A stretch of 64,000 nt of DNA from contig JACVVK020000039.1 in NCBI GenBank assembly GCA_018292915.2, positions 596,001 through 660,000 on the forward strand, in the 5' to 3' direction. Shown here piece by piece: positions 1 through 13,900 of the stretch. Source of the stretch: Batillaria attramentaria. Lineage: Eukaryota > Mollusca > Gastropoda > Batillariidae. The notes beneath the pieces were generated by a model, which did not search any database, was not told the DNA's origin, and saw only the letters and a list, made by a program, of their open reading frames with translations. How positions within the stretch are numbered: the first letter of the stretch is position 1; each line of letters begins with the position of its first letter. A program made the position numbers and the translations under genes.

Positions 1-1337
1 CATTGCTTGAAACCCAGCTATTGTTCACTTCAGCAACTGATTCAACCTGGAGTATGATTTTATTTTGTTACCATACGGTGCTGTCTATATAATATAATAA
101 TGAAATGTAAATGTCTCGCAAACAGGGGTGGGCTAGCCAGGGAACATTGCAACAACAACTGAAATTGCATCAGCTTGCTTAGCCAGTTGAACTGAAGGGG
201 CAAAACTGCCCCTTGTTAAGACATGTAGCTATATATACTGGTACATGTATATATATATAGCTCGCTGCTGACATGTATATATATAAATATGATTGTGCCT
301 TAGTCTAAGTCTAGTGTTTTTCAGACTGAATGACTGGATTTGCTCATGCACTGCTTCTAAGCTTAAACTACACACACAAGTCTTTAAGAATGCAATCCCC
401 CTTTGAGCTTGGGCATAGTAGTCTGTGCAATAGCAGCCTCAAGACGTCTGCCCAGACTCACCTGTTTCAACTCTGTGAATGAATGATTCATTACAGCACA
501 GCCAGTGTATACATTTGGTTGACAGTCTTGACAAGTAAGGTTTTTGACAATGATTATTAACACTAGTAAGTGTACACCATTGTGAGATCACTCAGGATGA
601 GACAAAGTTGGTTCTTTTGGTTTTCTTGTCGATAAATCATTGGTTTTCTTTGCTTCCAACATTAACAATGACTTGTTAAGCAAAATATTTGTATGTTTTT
701 TTTCTGGAATGATCATAAATTATTTATGATCCAATTTGTTTGTTTCAGATTGTGGATACATAACAGAGGAAGGCATTAAATCTTCTTAGTTGGACTGACT
801 TGGTGATTGACACGTATGCGCACAAGAAAAATGTGTGTCCACCTGACAAACCAAATGCCAGCTGGCCTCATAAAGGCATCAACCACCCTGCCTGTGTATG
901 ATGATGATGATGATCTGAAAATGCATTTAATTCTGGGCGCTTTTCACTTGATAACCAAGAAAGGTCGGCATTCTCGAGGAAATTTTGGGCCATGTCGCCG
1001 AGAAGTAATGTAGCAAGGGCATTTTGTGTGTCCTGCGTAACTTTCCTGGGAAAGCTAGTACCTTTCTCGGTCTTATTTCCTGCACATCAAGATCATCAGC
1101 TGACGTGATTTCCAGTGGAACGTCATTATTAACTTGACAAGACTTGCATTTGTACAAGAACTGATTGTTTAAAAAAGAATTACCCATAAAGGAAACACAT
1201 ACTCACATATAGTGATATACTTCTACTGAACAGAATTTGACTGTCTGAAAGGAGTTGGCATTGTGTAACCGCCTGAAACAGAAAGCTTGCCAGAACATTG
1301 GTGGCTATAACTGTTTTGGATTTGTACTGAAGCAGCA
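1..1337 (+). other. 5' flank of the IAP gene, no coding sequence seen
   Basis: This stretch is AT-rich. A good acceptor-like tttgtttgtttcag ends at 748, so a non-coding 5' UTR exon may begin at 749. No donor, TATA box or second gene could be supported. The peptide frames here are short and lack family features. Confidence 0.35.
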
Positions 1338-1818
1338 ATGGCAACTGTCAGCCTTATCTCCCATTTTTCAAGTGGATTGTACGGTAATCCAGGATCCACC
1401 CAGCAGGAGTATCAAAAGGAAGGCGTAAGATTTGCTTCCTTCAAAGATTTTCCTACATCATCACCAGTTTCAGCGATTCGCTTATCACAGGCTGGTTTCT
1501 ATTACACTGGTGTGGAAGATAAGGTAAAATGCTTCAGTTGTGGTGTTACCTATCAGGGATGGAAAGCTGGAGACAGGCCTCACATAATCCACACCAACAT
1601 CTCCCCAAATTGCCCACTCGTCCGAGGAAACGACACCAACAACATGCCGCTTCCTTCGCCTGTGACCAGTGTGCCAGACTTTCCACAGAATGTTTCAGGG
1701 AGCATGGACAGCGGCTACGGGAGCCACAACTCTGATAGACAGCCTCAGAGTCAGAGTAGTACAGCACCAAGCATAAACGGTCGCGTTTCCATGTCAGATG
1801 TGCAGACAGATGGATCAG
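1338..1818 (+). CDS. IAP exon 1: start codon and BIR1
   Basis: The ATG at 1338 sits in a good context (gcagcaATGg). The exon encodes the first BIR: the RFASFKDFP entry motif, AGFYYTG, then zinc ligands C65, C68, H85 and C92 with exact C-x2-C-x16-H-x6-C spacing, and W75 after the second cysteine. The sequence after the BIR is Ser/Pro/Gln-rich and probably disordered. The donor is CAG|gtactt at 1819, leaving one base (phase 1); reading through instead meets a stop at 1824-1826. The second half of this BIR departs from the WEPxDxPxxEH core (GWKAGDRPHIIH), unlike BIR2, so it may be a type I BIR with a weak peptide groove (inference). Confidence 0.93.
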
Positions 1819-4800
1819 GTACTTAACGGTATTTTTAGTGTAATTTTTGTCATACATGTATTATTATCCATAATGCTTATTCAGTAGTAGGTTCTGTTTT
1901 GCTCTTGGTTATTATTCAGTTTGTGTAGTGCTGAGCAAGTTCAATGTATGAAAATCAGTTTTTAAAAATTGACAGTTGTCTCCCTTTGCAACCTATTGCT
2001 TGCACATGTATGTATTGTTTTGCATGTGTGGTGCATGAGTGGTTTATGAATTATATGTAGAGTGCATTAGCCTTTATTTCACTTGCCTGACTTGGCTGTT
2101 ACAGAACATGAACCAACAGTGTATGGCACCAACTTGCTGTCTCTGAGCGGGCCACCAGCGTTGACCGGTCCAGCCCCGAATTTCAACGCCCTCCAGCAAG
2201 GGACTGCTTCAGCCGATCCTAGAAGTCAGCCTTCCACCACAGGCAGTGGCGCATTAGCCACAGACAGTGCTGCTCCCCGACAGCCGCTTCCATCCAAGCG
2301 ATTGGACCTAGGGGGAGCTGTGTATCCACTCTACTCGCAGATGGACGCTCGGAGACGTTCGTTCCAGAACTGGCAGCACGTTCGTGGCCTGCCCAGCGTT
2401 GATGAACTCATCACACTTGGGTTCTTCTATGCAGGTTAATGAGTTTTATGAAGTAAAATTTAACTGAGATTTGCCAGATAAAAGAAAAGATATATATATA
2501 TACTTGTTGAGATTTCAGTGTAACAGGTGAAAATAAATTGCAGTACACATTAACAAGTGTTGTGGCTTTACATTACTTTGAGCATCGCATAAAGAGATAC
2601 CCAGGTTTTTGCATGCAGCCTTAAAAAAAACAGCAACATCCAGACATGCTATCCAAAGTTCAGCATGACAGCTGCATGTTGGCTTTGATGTTTTAGACAT
2701 TTTCACTTTTTCTGCAAGTGTTTAAAAAACAAAATGTCATTCCAGGCTACGCTGACTGCGTGCGCTGTTTCTTCTGTGGCATTGGACTGAAATCCTGGGA
2801 GCCTGACGACAATCCAGCTGAAGTCCACGCAAGATGGCGGCCAACTTGTGACTACCTGCGCCTTGTTCGTGGTGATGAGTTTGTAGACCGAGTGGCTGGG
2901 AACGGTCAGCAAGGACAACAGGTACATGTTCCTGAAGTGGAGCCCAGCTCCATTTCATTGTCATCGTCATCTAAATAAAACAGATTGGTGCGTGGAGACG
3001 CTCACCACACTAACGAAGGAAAATTCAAGGAATCAATAAAACACAATTACTTCTCAAATCTCTTAAAACAATTTTTAAAGCAAAGCAGAAGAATAAGAAA
3101 GAGGAATAAAAACACAATCATAAATACTTCAGTTGTCCACTTATCACTTCATTTTGGCAGATATCCACTTCTCACAATCAGTTTTCCATGCCGACCGCCA
3201 TTAGTTTTGGCCAGATCTTATTAGATAATTTTGCATTTCTCCGACACTCACACCCTTACTGGCCTGTACCACCCTACCACTTCACATGTAATCCAGATTA
3301 ATGGCATAGACATCAATCCTCACTATTCTTTCACTGCAGTATTTTCTTACAAGTTATACATGGAACATGCAGTATTACTTATTCCTAAGGGGAGCTTTCC
3401 GAAAACATTTCAGCATCTGTAAATGTAATGCAGTGTTTGCTCTGTGGGCATGCGCGCGCACGTGAGTGTGTGTGTGTGTGTGTGTAGTTTGTGTGTATGA
3501 CTTTCATTCAGCTTAGTGATATTCCCTTGGAAACTACATATGTACTGAACAGTAATCACTAAATCGGCACACATTCACAACACTTCTCACAAAGCTGAGA
3601 TGCTTTATACTAGCAAGCATGACACCAGCACATGTTTCTGTGCATGTCTTCTAAACAGCTAGGCACATATGTTTTTGAATGCCAAGATCCCCTTTTTATA
3701 GTTTATATTGTATTTTTGGCATTGCTTTTTAGGTACTTTGCAGCATTTTTCATGAGCAGACCTCATTCCTGTTAGCTTTTAAGTTTTGTTTAAAGTTTTA
3801 AACAGATGGCACTACTGCTTTCCCCACATGATTTCATTACAGTTATTATACGTGCACCTTACTTGTGTATTGTCTATACATATAATGTGATAAAATAACA
3901 AAACAACAACAACAAACAATCCCCCCCAAAAAACTCTGTGTTAAATCCTGCTTTGTTGTAGGCCCAATATCATATTGGCGTTGCATAGATTTCTTCAAAC
4001 TTTAATTTTTATGCCTCCCTTGCATTCTTTGAGCCTTTTCATACAGTCATACTGGTAGAAATGCTAACTCTAGAGTGAACCGCCGACAGATGCACCACTC
4101 TGGGATGCAAATATGCATGCACACGTATGTATGTTTAAATTGTTAGCTACTTACTCAGTTATGGTAAGTTAAGTGAGTATGCTGCTGTGCGAAGAAGACT
4201 TTAACTGCATTAGATTCAGCTGGAAATTTCAGCTGTGAGTAGCTTTGACTCTCACAGATATCAGACAATGTTGCCATCTGCTTAGTAATGCTGCATAGCT
4301 CTCATGGGTGCAAGTTTAATTTCTTGATGTTTGAGGCAGATTTTCATATTCCACACCTTTGCTGCTGAACCTCTCTGATTACAATAAAGTCACAGTGGAC
4401 ACGCTTTCCAATATCCTACAAGCATGGCTTGCTCTCACTTTGATTTTAAAAATCCGGTGAGGAAGTTAGAGGGCTGTATTATTACACTTCAGCACTGGTC
4501 AGTTTGTGGTGTAGAGTCTATACATCTACAATGGTTTCTTTTGGAACATTTGCATTCCAAGCTAGAGTTTTCTTTCCTGCTTCCCTCCTCTTCTGCGCCC
4601 ACAATAACTCAGCGGGTCCCTTAACTCCACAGTTGGGTTCTGTTTTATATCTCCTCCTTTCCACCACTGGAAATTTTCATGCAGATACTTGGGGTGTGTG
4701 TGTATTTCACATCTGTTTGTAATACAGCACATATATCCCAGGGTGCCATGATACTTTTGATAGTTGCACTACTCACACTAATACACGTCTACTTGATAAC

Positions 4801-7715
4801 GAGACTTCAGAATTTTGTCTGCTGGATACATGTGAACTTTATTTGGTGACAGTGACACTTGTGACAGTGGAAGGCGTCAGAAGTATTTCTGCAGAATTAC
4901 AGCTACTGAATTAGTGTACTGGTATTGGGTGTTGTTCGCGACACAGGACCAAATGTAGCAGTAAGTGCTACTGCTTTTTTACATCTTTTGTTGCTTTTGT
5001 AAATTAAGTGGAGGCTGCACTAAGAAGGCGCTTGTATAACTACAAGCATGGCACAACAATAGCGTACAGTGGTTTTGTTTATAGTATGATTCGGTAATTT
5101 GTTACACTGGTAGGGGTGAACCACTATAGGCGGAATGGTCAGACAAGGAGATGGCCATCAGATTCAGTGCAGATAAAAGAGAGAGATTTATTGGAGGAAC
5201 AAAAGAGTCTGAGTGTCAAGGTGTGTTGTTGTAACTGATGTTGTCTCTGTTTACACGTCACAAAATTTTCTGCACTGTGTTGCTCAAAGAGAAATAATGT
5301 GAGTACATGTACTTGTTACGTGTATTTTACGTTTGACTGCGAGTATGTGTGTAAGTCTATGGGAGCATGAAAGAGGGTTTTTGCTTTTTGCTTGTGCACT
5401 GCAGTAGTACTAGTATAATACATTATATTGATTGCATTCTGATGCGCTGGTTAACCTTGATATTATACACGGATTGGAAAGACTCTAATAATACTTAATG
5501 GTTGCTGTGAGTCAACATTTATGTCCTGTTAGTGATGGCATTTATGCTCATTCTTTGATTGTTGTCAGGGTTTTTTTTTTAATATAAATTGAAAACAGAG
5601 AATGCCTACTTCTTCTATATTTTGATATAGTACTTTTTAATTATTTAATTCTGATCATCTGGGGTTCTCTCTGGGTACTCTGACTTTCTCCCCCTCTGTT
5701 TTGGAAATGTTTAGCCCACAAAATTAGCAAATAATTGCAACTGTAAATTCCAAAACTTAAATTGCTGGGTTGACCCTCCGCACTATTTGATTGTAATGTG
5801 TTCATGTCAGTTTGAGTGAAATCAAGAAATTGGGTACAGCGCCTACACAAAAAAGTTATTATCATTATTAACAAGACAGAACTTTTAGCTGTTAACACAT
5901 TTTTTTTGTAGATTTGTTATCGTGCTAACTGATTGGCCCACTGTATAGTTCTTAGTTATAGTAGTATATTTAGTTAAGAACAAGACAGCAAATGGTTTAG
6001 TTGAGATATGGTAGTGGTGTAATATATCAGTGTTGACCAGCATTTAGCATTTAATTTTTTCACAAATCACCTGTATCTTTTTCATCTGCTGAATTGTTTT
6101 CCTGAGCCTGACATGGCGGTGATGGTATTCATATCAAATTTCATGTTGAGTTTCATATCAGACCTGCCTACTGCTGTGACTTGTCTGTAGTGTTCAATAC
6201 ATGTGCTACATACAGGGTAAAGTTAATATTTCAAACCCGAAATCACTATATTATACTATATATTATGTCTGGGATTTTTTTCTTTTGACTAAGCATTAGA
6301 CAGGTCTGTCATGGAATCATCATACATCACTTCATTCTCTTCATTAATCAGGTACAACTACAAGTAATTTTCACTGAAGTGAAGTGGAAAACAAAAAAGG
6401 TTTCATTCAGTAGACACCTGACATCAGGATGATTCACAAAATTAAATTCAGCAATGACGGTTTCAGGAATTTACGCAAGCCACACATGGGAATGATGTTG
6501 AATCATGTCTGTTCAAAGATCAACAGGGATTAGGCTTCACACAAGAATTTTTTTTTTTTTTTTTTTTAATGTTGTTGGCAGTTGTGCTCAGGGTGTGTAT
6601 ATACACTGAAAATAGTCCATGTAAAAGCTCTGAATGCCACACAGGGACATCTGCTGGCTGCGCAAACTTGAATGAAATGGCCCAATAGCTCTGCTTGCTA
6701 GAAGGGTGGGTGTTGGGTGTTTGGGGGTTTAACGTCCTTTTCCACCACATAGGGTGATATCAAAGACGGGGCAACGATGAAAAAGCCAGCACAAATATTT
6801 GGCCCCAGCGGGGATCGAACTCACGACCCGAGCATTAGAAGTCCAACGCTCTACCATTCGACCACCCCGGCTCCCCTTGCTAGAAGGGTGACAGCAGCAC
6901 TATAAGTAGAAGACCTACATAAGGTGTATACATCTGTGTGCTATAACAGATGTCTAACGTTCTAGCCTTCAGCTGGCTCAGTGCCAGCCGCTGTTAGACA
7001 CCATTTAAACAGCTTAGAACAGTTTGTGAGCAAAGGTATGTCGGAACATGGGCATTTTACAGGAAGGTACATTGCCAACAGCTTTCATTGCACCTCTAAC
7101 TCAGTAACTGGACAAGTGGTTGAAGTGGGTGACGTGTGGCTTAATCGTAAGGGTTAAAGTAGAAACAACTAATTGTTCCATCATAAAACTTGCCATTAAT
7201 AGGAACCTACAATTTTTTTTTTTTTTAAATAAAAAATGAGGGAATTGTGGGTTGCCTTCCCTACAGCTGGACATTCCTTCTATCCCAAACATTTTATCAA
7301 TTATGTAACAGTCTGGGGAACTTTTGTTGATAGTGACAGCTTCAGACTAATTAATGATTACAATCTAGAAGAATACGTTTGGATTTTGTCAGGGATGTTT
7401 GTACGCTACTCCCCTGATGGAAGCGCTTTGGGCTGTCATCATATTGAATGAAACTTCAGAAAACTGACAAAATATTCACAAGGCTCAGCAAAAACCAGCT
7501 TTCTCACCTAAAGCAGCAGTGCCAGAGATGGACTGTAGCTGGTGTGAAAAACAGTTGGTGTAGATCATCTCATCATCATCATTCGTTTTTTAGATTAGGA
7601 ATGCTATGTGTCCTTACATATATTTTTGTTGTCTTTTCAGTTTTTGTTTTAAGCAGCTCTCTTAATTCACTCAGTACCAAATCAGGTCAAAGCAGACAAC
7701 AGCACATTGCGCGCA

Positions 7716-7791
<76 letters not shown>

Positions 7792-7813
7792 GACAGAGAG
7801 AGAGAGAGAGAGA

Positions 7814-7902
<89 letters not shown>

Positions 7903-10900
7903 TCGCGCGCGCGGGGTCTTGGTACCAACTCAGACTTCACACTTGATTTATTTCTGTGGGCATATAAGCCATTGCAGCCAGCGCAAAACGGTGAGATTTT
8001 GCCCAATCCTGCAAGGGGAGCTGACAATGTTAGGCGTGGTAAGTTTCAGGGGCACTTAATGTATTTTGCAGTGGTTACTGATTCCTTTGTCCCTGTTTAA
8101 ACTTTATAGCTTTGCTTGACAAGGGGAAACAGAGCTTGGGGTCCAAAGCTGTAATACTTGTCAACATTTGTCATGGGTCCCTGGAGAATATTGACCTGTT
8201 TGTTTTTGTGTGTGTTTTTTTTTTTTTTTTTTGAGTTGGGGAAAGTCGCCTGTCAGCAGAAATGTTCATTTATATCATTCCATAGAACAACAGGAGAGTA
8301 CCTGCATTTTATATCATTCCATAGAACAACAGGAGAGTACCTGCATTTTAAAGAAAATACAAGTAAATAAATAAATGAAATACAAAAGTCCCAATATATG
8401 CATTTCTGTTTTTCTTGCTTCAAAGAACCAGTTTTTAGAAGATTTTTTTCAAGTGCAGATGGAAAGGAAACTTTGCGAGGGCAAAAACTATGTACAAATG
8501 GTGTTTTGTTTTGACTGTTATTAGGCATTTGGGCCCTAAGTTCAGGTTCTACAAAGCATGCTTGTTGTGTCACTGTTGTGCATTGTAAAGGAAACACAAG
8601 CTTTAATAAACTTTTAAAAAAAACATTCTCCCTATAATCATAAAGATGTTTCCCCCACATGTGGTTTATTACAGCTTGTGTCTCTGTGTAGAATGTCACC
8701 ACACATTGCTGATCATCCCATCACATTATCTCATTTTCTTTTCCTGATAATCAAACGCAAGCAACTAACAAAAACACTGCCAGAAACAGTGCTAAAAACA
8801 AATACATGTATCAATAAACTGGTACAGTGGAGTCGCCTCACAGCAAACTACAATCATGACAATGAAAAGTACAAATTCTAGTCATTTTGTAAGCCATGTG
8901 TGACTTTGGTTCTTATGGGAAGCAGGCATTAACTTCTCTTTCATAATGGCGCAGTTTTTATTGGTGGCTCCATTGTTACTGTTTGTTGTTGCACTGCACT
9001 GCCTTCCACCCAGCCTGCACACAGCTTGCTATTCTAAACGAAAAGCTGTTTTTGACCTGAAATTAGTATTAGGTATTGGGGTTTGTAGCTTACTTTAGGA
9101 CTGGTGCTGTATGAAAACCCATGTTGCATGGATGGAGAGCCTTCAGTATTCAATAAATTATTAATGTTTTCCACATGGGTTACATAGACATGTGAGCAGT
9201 GCTTCTGTCGAATTGAAATAACGTCAGTTTGCGGCATTTTGTTGTTGTTGTTGCCAATTTTGAGGCACTCAGAATTGAGGTAGTTGAGAAATTTGGTCAT
9301 TTACCGGTAGACTGAAAACAGTATGAGATTTTGTCTATTGTGAGAGAGAGAAAACAGTATGAGATTTTGTCTATTGTGAGAGAGAGAAAACAGTATGAGA
9401 TTTTGTCTATTGTGAGAGAGAGAAAACAGTATGAGATTTTGTCTATTGTGAGAGAGAGAAAACAGTATGAGATTTTGTCTATTGTGAGAGAGAGAAAACA
9501 GTATGAGATTTTGTCTATTGTGAGAGAGAGAAAACAGTATGAGATTTTGTCTATTGTGAGAGAGAGAAAACAGGTGAGATTGCTGGAAAGAATTATTTCG
9601 TAAATCATGTTGTTGTTGTTGTTGTTGTTTTACCTCGTAGCCTTTACTCAGACTGCGTGTCACCGGCAAGATTGTATTGTTGGTGCCCTTGCCGAACCTT
9701 GTGCGTTCTGCGTGAATGTCATCACAATTAAGAGGTCATGCAAGGGCACAGTCGTGCGTAGGGGCCAAATTTTAGTCGTGGCTTTTTTCTCCTTGCCCTG
9801 TCTTTGACATCACCCGTTATTGTGGAAAAGGACGTTAAACACCCAAACAGCCACCCTCCCACCCCTTGCAAGGGCACCGGCGATATATATGCTAGTGAGT
9901 CGCGATGGATTAGACAAGTTGCATTTTGGTTCACCATGCAATGAGTGACTCTTGGAGTGGTTTTAGTGATAGGGATTCCCTGGCTGTAGCAGCTGCACAC
10001 ATCTCAGGTGGAAGGATCACTTCATTTTAGTTTTGGTGTTGGGGTTTCGGTGTTAAAAGTAGAGATCATTGTGTAAATTGCTTCAGTGGAGTTTGTATGG
10101 GTGTCTGTGGAATATAGGCGACTACCTTTTCCAAGCTTTCTCTTGTACGTAGAGTTTGTTGTACGTGTAGTTTGGTGTGCGTTAGGAGTCTTGTGAGGGC
10201 GTGAATAATTTCTAACTGTAGAATTGCGTTTACTGGCATCTCTTTTCAATAAAACTCTAAACTTGATAGTATCAAAGATACAGACTCTCTTCTATGTCTG
10301 TGGTAGTCTAACACACGTAGTTTCACTTCAGGTGATACGTTGTCAGTTGAGTGTGTGATGTGCTGTGACATTCTCAGTCCTTGGGCCACCTGTGACAGCA
10401 TACCTTGTTCTTGCTTCCAATTTTTTGTTTGTTTGTTTGTTTGGTCTTGGGATTTTTTTTTTCTTTTGAGCGTTCATTGTTTGAGAGTTCGCTGTTCTGC
10501 TTTCAGGAGTGGATCAAATTTTCATTCCTGTTTCCTACTAAATCTTTTCTTACTTTTTTTCTTGACATGGCTGTTTTTCACTTTACAGCATAAAGAGAAC
10601 TTCTACATCTTTAGCCATTACTGCACACTCAACTGAAACGCAGTTTTTTTGTCTTTTTGTTTCTGTTGAAGTGCATATATTAACAAATTTTCTGTTCATA
10701 TTGTAATGCACGGTACTGTCACTGTTTGTGCAGTATGATCTGTCACAGTCCTTGTGAACAAATTTGTTAGGTTTGACTTAGCATGCATCACACAATGTCA
10801 CAGGAGCATATTATAGATTAGACAGCATGTTACATGACTCAACTGATAAGTACTTGAGATTTTCTGTCTGTTCTGTACACAGCCACCTGACCACTGATTT

Positions 10901-13900
10901 CCACGTTTGTCACCAACACACCTCTGTATAATCATTAATGCCTTTAGCCTGGTAGTGCTCGAAACAAACTACATGGAAAACATTTCACATGTAACCATCT
11001 CTTTTAGCTGCAAATATTATCCCTAACTGTGTAAAACTATACAGTTATTCAGTACGTAGTACATGTACAGTGTACAAAAATTACAGATACTCCTTATTTG
11101 TGACAACTTTGCATAATCTGCTGTCTGTTGCTGTCGTGCAAATGTGTGTGTGGTTGCTGTGCAGTGTTGAATGCGTTGTGTAGTGTGATGTGCAGTATAC
11201 TGCAAATTCAGTTGTTTAATTTTCCTCTGCATTCACACAGGTCAGCGCTATTACACTGCTGGTTTGAGGAATACATTACCATTTTATGAAAATATTTGTG
11301 GTTGGTAATGATGTGTAACTGTCAGTTTATTTCTTGAACATTCTGTATCTTGAGATTTAATTTTTCAGGATCTCACGTACTTATACCTTGCACATGTATG
11401 AGTCTGAGACCCACAAAAACCCCCTCCTCATTCAAATTTCTCGATTGTTTATATTTTAGGGTTTTGTTTGATGTATTTTTCTTTCATAAACCCATGTATT
11501 TGTAACATGTATTTGCAAATTGTTCTGCTTACAACAATGGTGATAGCTGAAAATGACCGCAAGTAAATCTTGTTAAACCATTCTATAAGATGCCATTTCC
11601 TCACGAAGAAGATACCAACAGGTGCTCATCATCTGATGTTGAAAATCTTACTTTACACAGGAAACGCTGCCGAGAGGCCGCCGGCACGACCACCCCCTGC
11701 TGTAAGAGATAATGCGCCACAGGTAAGTCCAGTGTTTCCTGGTTAAACTAAAGGATTTATTTTTTCTGTATAAAGAAATCAGTGCAGAGAAAAAACCTTG
11801 GACAAACGTATGGGTCTTCAGCAGGAGAACATGGGGAAGCACAGTTTACACTGTGAGCAGGCACAGACTGGGGTTGAATACTGATTTAGCACAGCAGTAT
11901 CTGACATTGGAAAAAAACAACTAATAGCGTCATTTTCTAGGCTCGCTCGGCTGACTTGATCTCTCAGTAACTTCCGCACCTCTCACTGACCAATGTGCAA
12001 TGTTTGTCCAGGGTAAAGGCGGAATCTCTATTAACATTTTCATCTTCCCGACACGAACTGAAGTGGCAAAAGAAAAGAACACTCTGTGATCGTGCTTTTG
12101 AACATCTGTGTGTCCTCAAGTGTTTTTTCTTTTTCTTTTAATACACTTATTCAGCACTCACACAGTCGCTGTGACCGCCCAGTGTTCAGAGGCCAAGCTC
12201 AGTGAATCCTGCAGGGGAGGTAAAGCACAGAGACAGCGACTGCGCTGGGTTTAATGCAGATGTTGGGATAGTCTACACTTGTGACATAATCTTGTGCAGT
12301 GAGTCACTGATTACAAACTGCACTATGATTGTGGTCACAGCTGTGCAGTAAATCTCCATTTCTGTACTAAACCTTCTGTTGGAAAATCAAGCAGTTCACT
12401 GCCAGTTGTGTAATGCATGCAAATGGTCTGTCGGAAATGCTTACAGGTTACTGCTACATTACACACTGGTTACTGAACATTGATTTTCGTCCTGGTAATC
12501 CCGTGTACATCTCTACCATTCAGTGCTGTGCACGTTCTTTTGATGGAGAACTCTTACTGAGATTTGAATACATGTACATACACATCACGTGTACAAGTAC
12601 ATGTATTATTTTCATTGTCATTGGGAGTGGGCAGACTCTCAGATGATTTTATTGCACAGACATTTGTCCATCGCAAGTGGGAGTGGGCGGGCATGGTTTA
12701 TGTGAAAGAACGATAAAATTTTCAAAAGCGGAGGAAGTGGACAACATTGTTTTTGCAGGTGAATATTCTCAAGACCACATTTGACTGTACATGTTCGACT
12801 CCGTATACACACAAAATGAATGTTTTGGAGCCTTTTGTACACTGGTTGTGCAGTTAAAAGAGCATCTACACAGTTATTGAGTTAAACAGTCCAGAGCGTC
12901 AGACTTCAGAGGTTTTTCTTGAGTTCACTTTTTTCATCTCTGGATGCTGACGGTGTTCTTTCGTTCTTTCATTTATTCAGTCTTATGCACATCTCCCTCC
13001 ATTTGACTTGACTTTAACAGGCCCCAGCAAACAATTCTTCCAATCAACAACAGCAGAACAACAACGCGCCACCAGCAGCACCACTACCAGACACACCAGC
13101 TGTGAGACGCGCTCGCATTTCTGGCTACAGAGATCAGCAGATCAAGGAAGCTACAGACGCCATCAAGAATATGGGTGAGATTTTGTGTATTGTTGAAAGT
13201 TTCCAGTTTGTCGTTTTGGTAACTCTGTTACTGGTTGTTTTTCTCAGTTGTCATTCTACACATTTGTTGTCAGTCTGTCATTTTGAATCGGCCTACCTGA
13301 CAAGCGGAAGACCAATTAAAATTGATTTTTTATGTACAGTATTTCTTCTTCTTTTTTAAATTACATTATTACCTATTTTCGGGAAATTCAAGTTGCTTCC
13401 CATAGGGGAGGGGAAGCATATTACTTTGTTGATGCACCACCCAGCTGCATATTTCAAATTTAGCTCAGGGAAGAAAGCTGGTGGACTCCAAAAGAACCAC
13501 CCATGAGCCGTCGGGAAGCCAGGAAAAATTAGTATCATACACAGCTTGATCTGGGCTCAGATCCACGATTCTCAGTGACTGTGGTAATGGCCATTCTGTA
13601 ATACTATTGCTGAAGTTGGGGCCAAATATTTGTGCTGGCTTTTTCATCGTTGCCCCGTCTTTGATATCACCCGTATGTGGTGGAAAAGGACGTTAAACCC
13701 CCAAACACCCACCCACGCTTGAAGAAGTTGGGTAATACGGCCTACGGAACCAAGTGACTGCTCATCCAATTTTGAAATCTGTGTGAATGTAACGGGAGTA
13801 AGTGTAAATAGGTAGAATCAGACGCACACACTGCTGCTAAAGTGATTGATTGATATAAGTTAAGGAAATAAAGGAATATTTGGCATTAATAACTGAGATG

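Larger units (their letters stand above)
2922..11660 (+). other. IAP intron 3 (8.7 kb)
   Basis: The intron contains two SINE copies (6709-6875 and 9750-9866), long AC/AG microsatellites, a 39-bp duplication and a 36-bp minisatellite. I looked here for a small exon going from phase 0 to phase 1 to join exons 3 and 4 and found no convincing one, but the search by eye was not exhaustive. Confidence 0.6.

Noticed and set aside
2718..2978. Separate small gene starting at 2718
   Set aside because: The ATG lies in intron 2 before the acceptor; the frame is exon 3 of the IAP gene.
4134..4172. Missing IAP exon near the gtaagt at about 4165
   Set aside because: Enclosed segments have lengths of the wrong phase, so they cannot join exon 3 to exon 4.
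6312..6351. Missing IAP exon between gacag and cag|gtacaa
   Set aside because: The phase-0 version is 48 bases and keeps phase 0; the alternative acceptor gives an in-frame stop.
7448..8059. 203-codon frame with long Thr/His runs
   Set aside because: Most of it is the translated AC/AG microsatellite; no protein feature remains outside it. The same applies to frames over the other CA/TG tracts.
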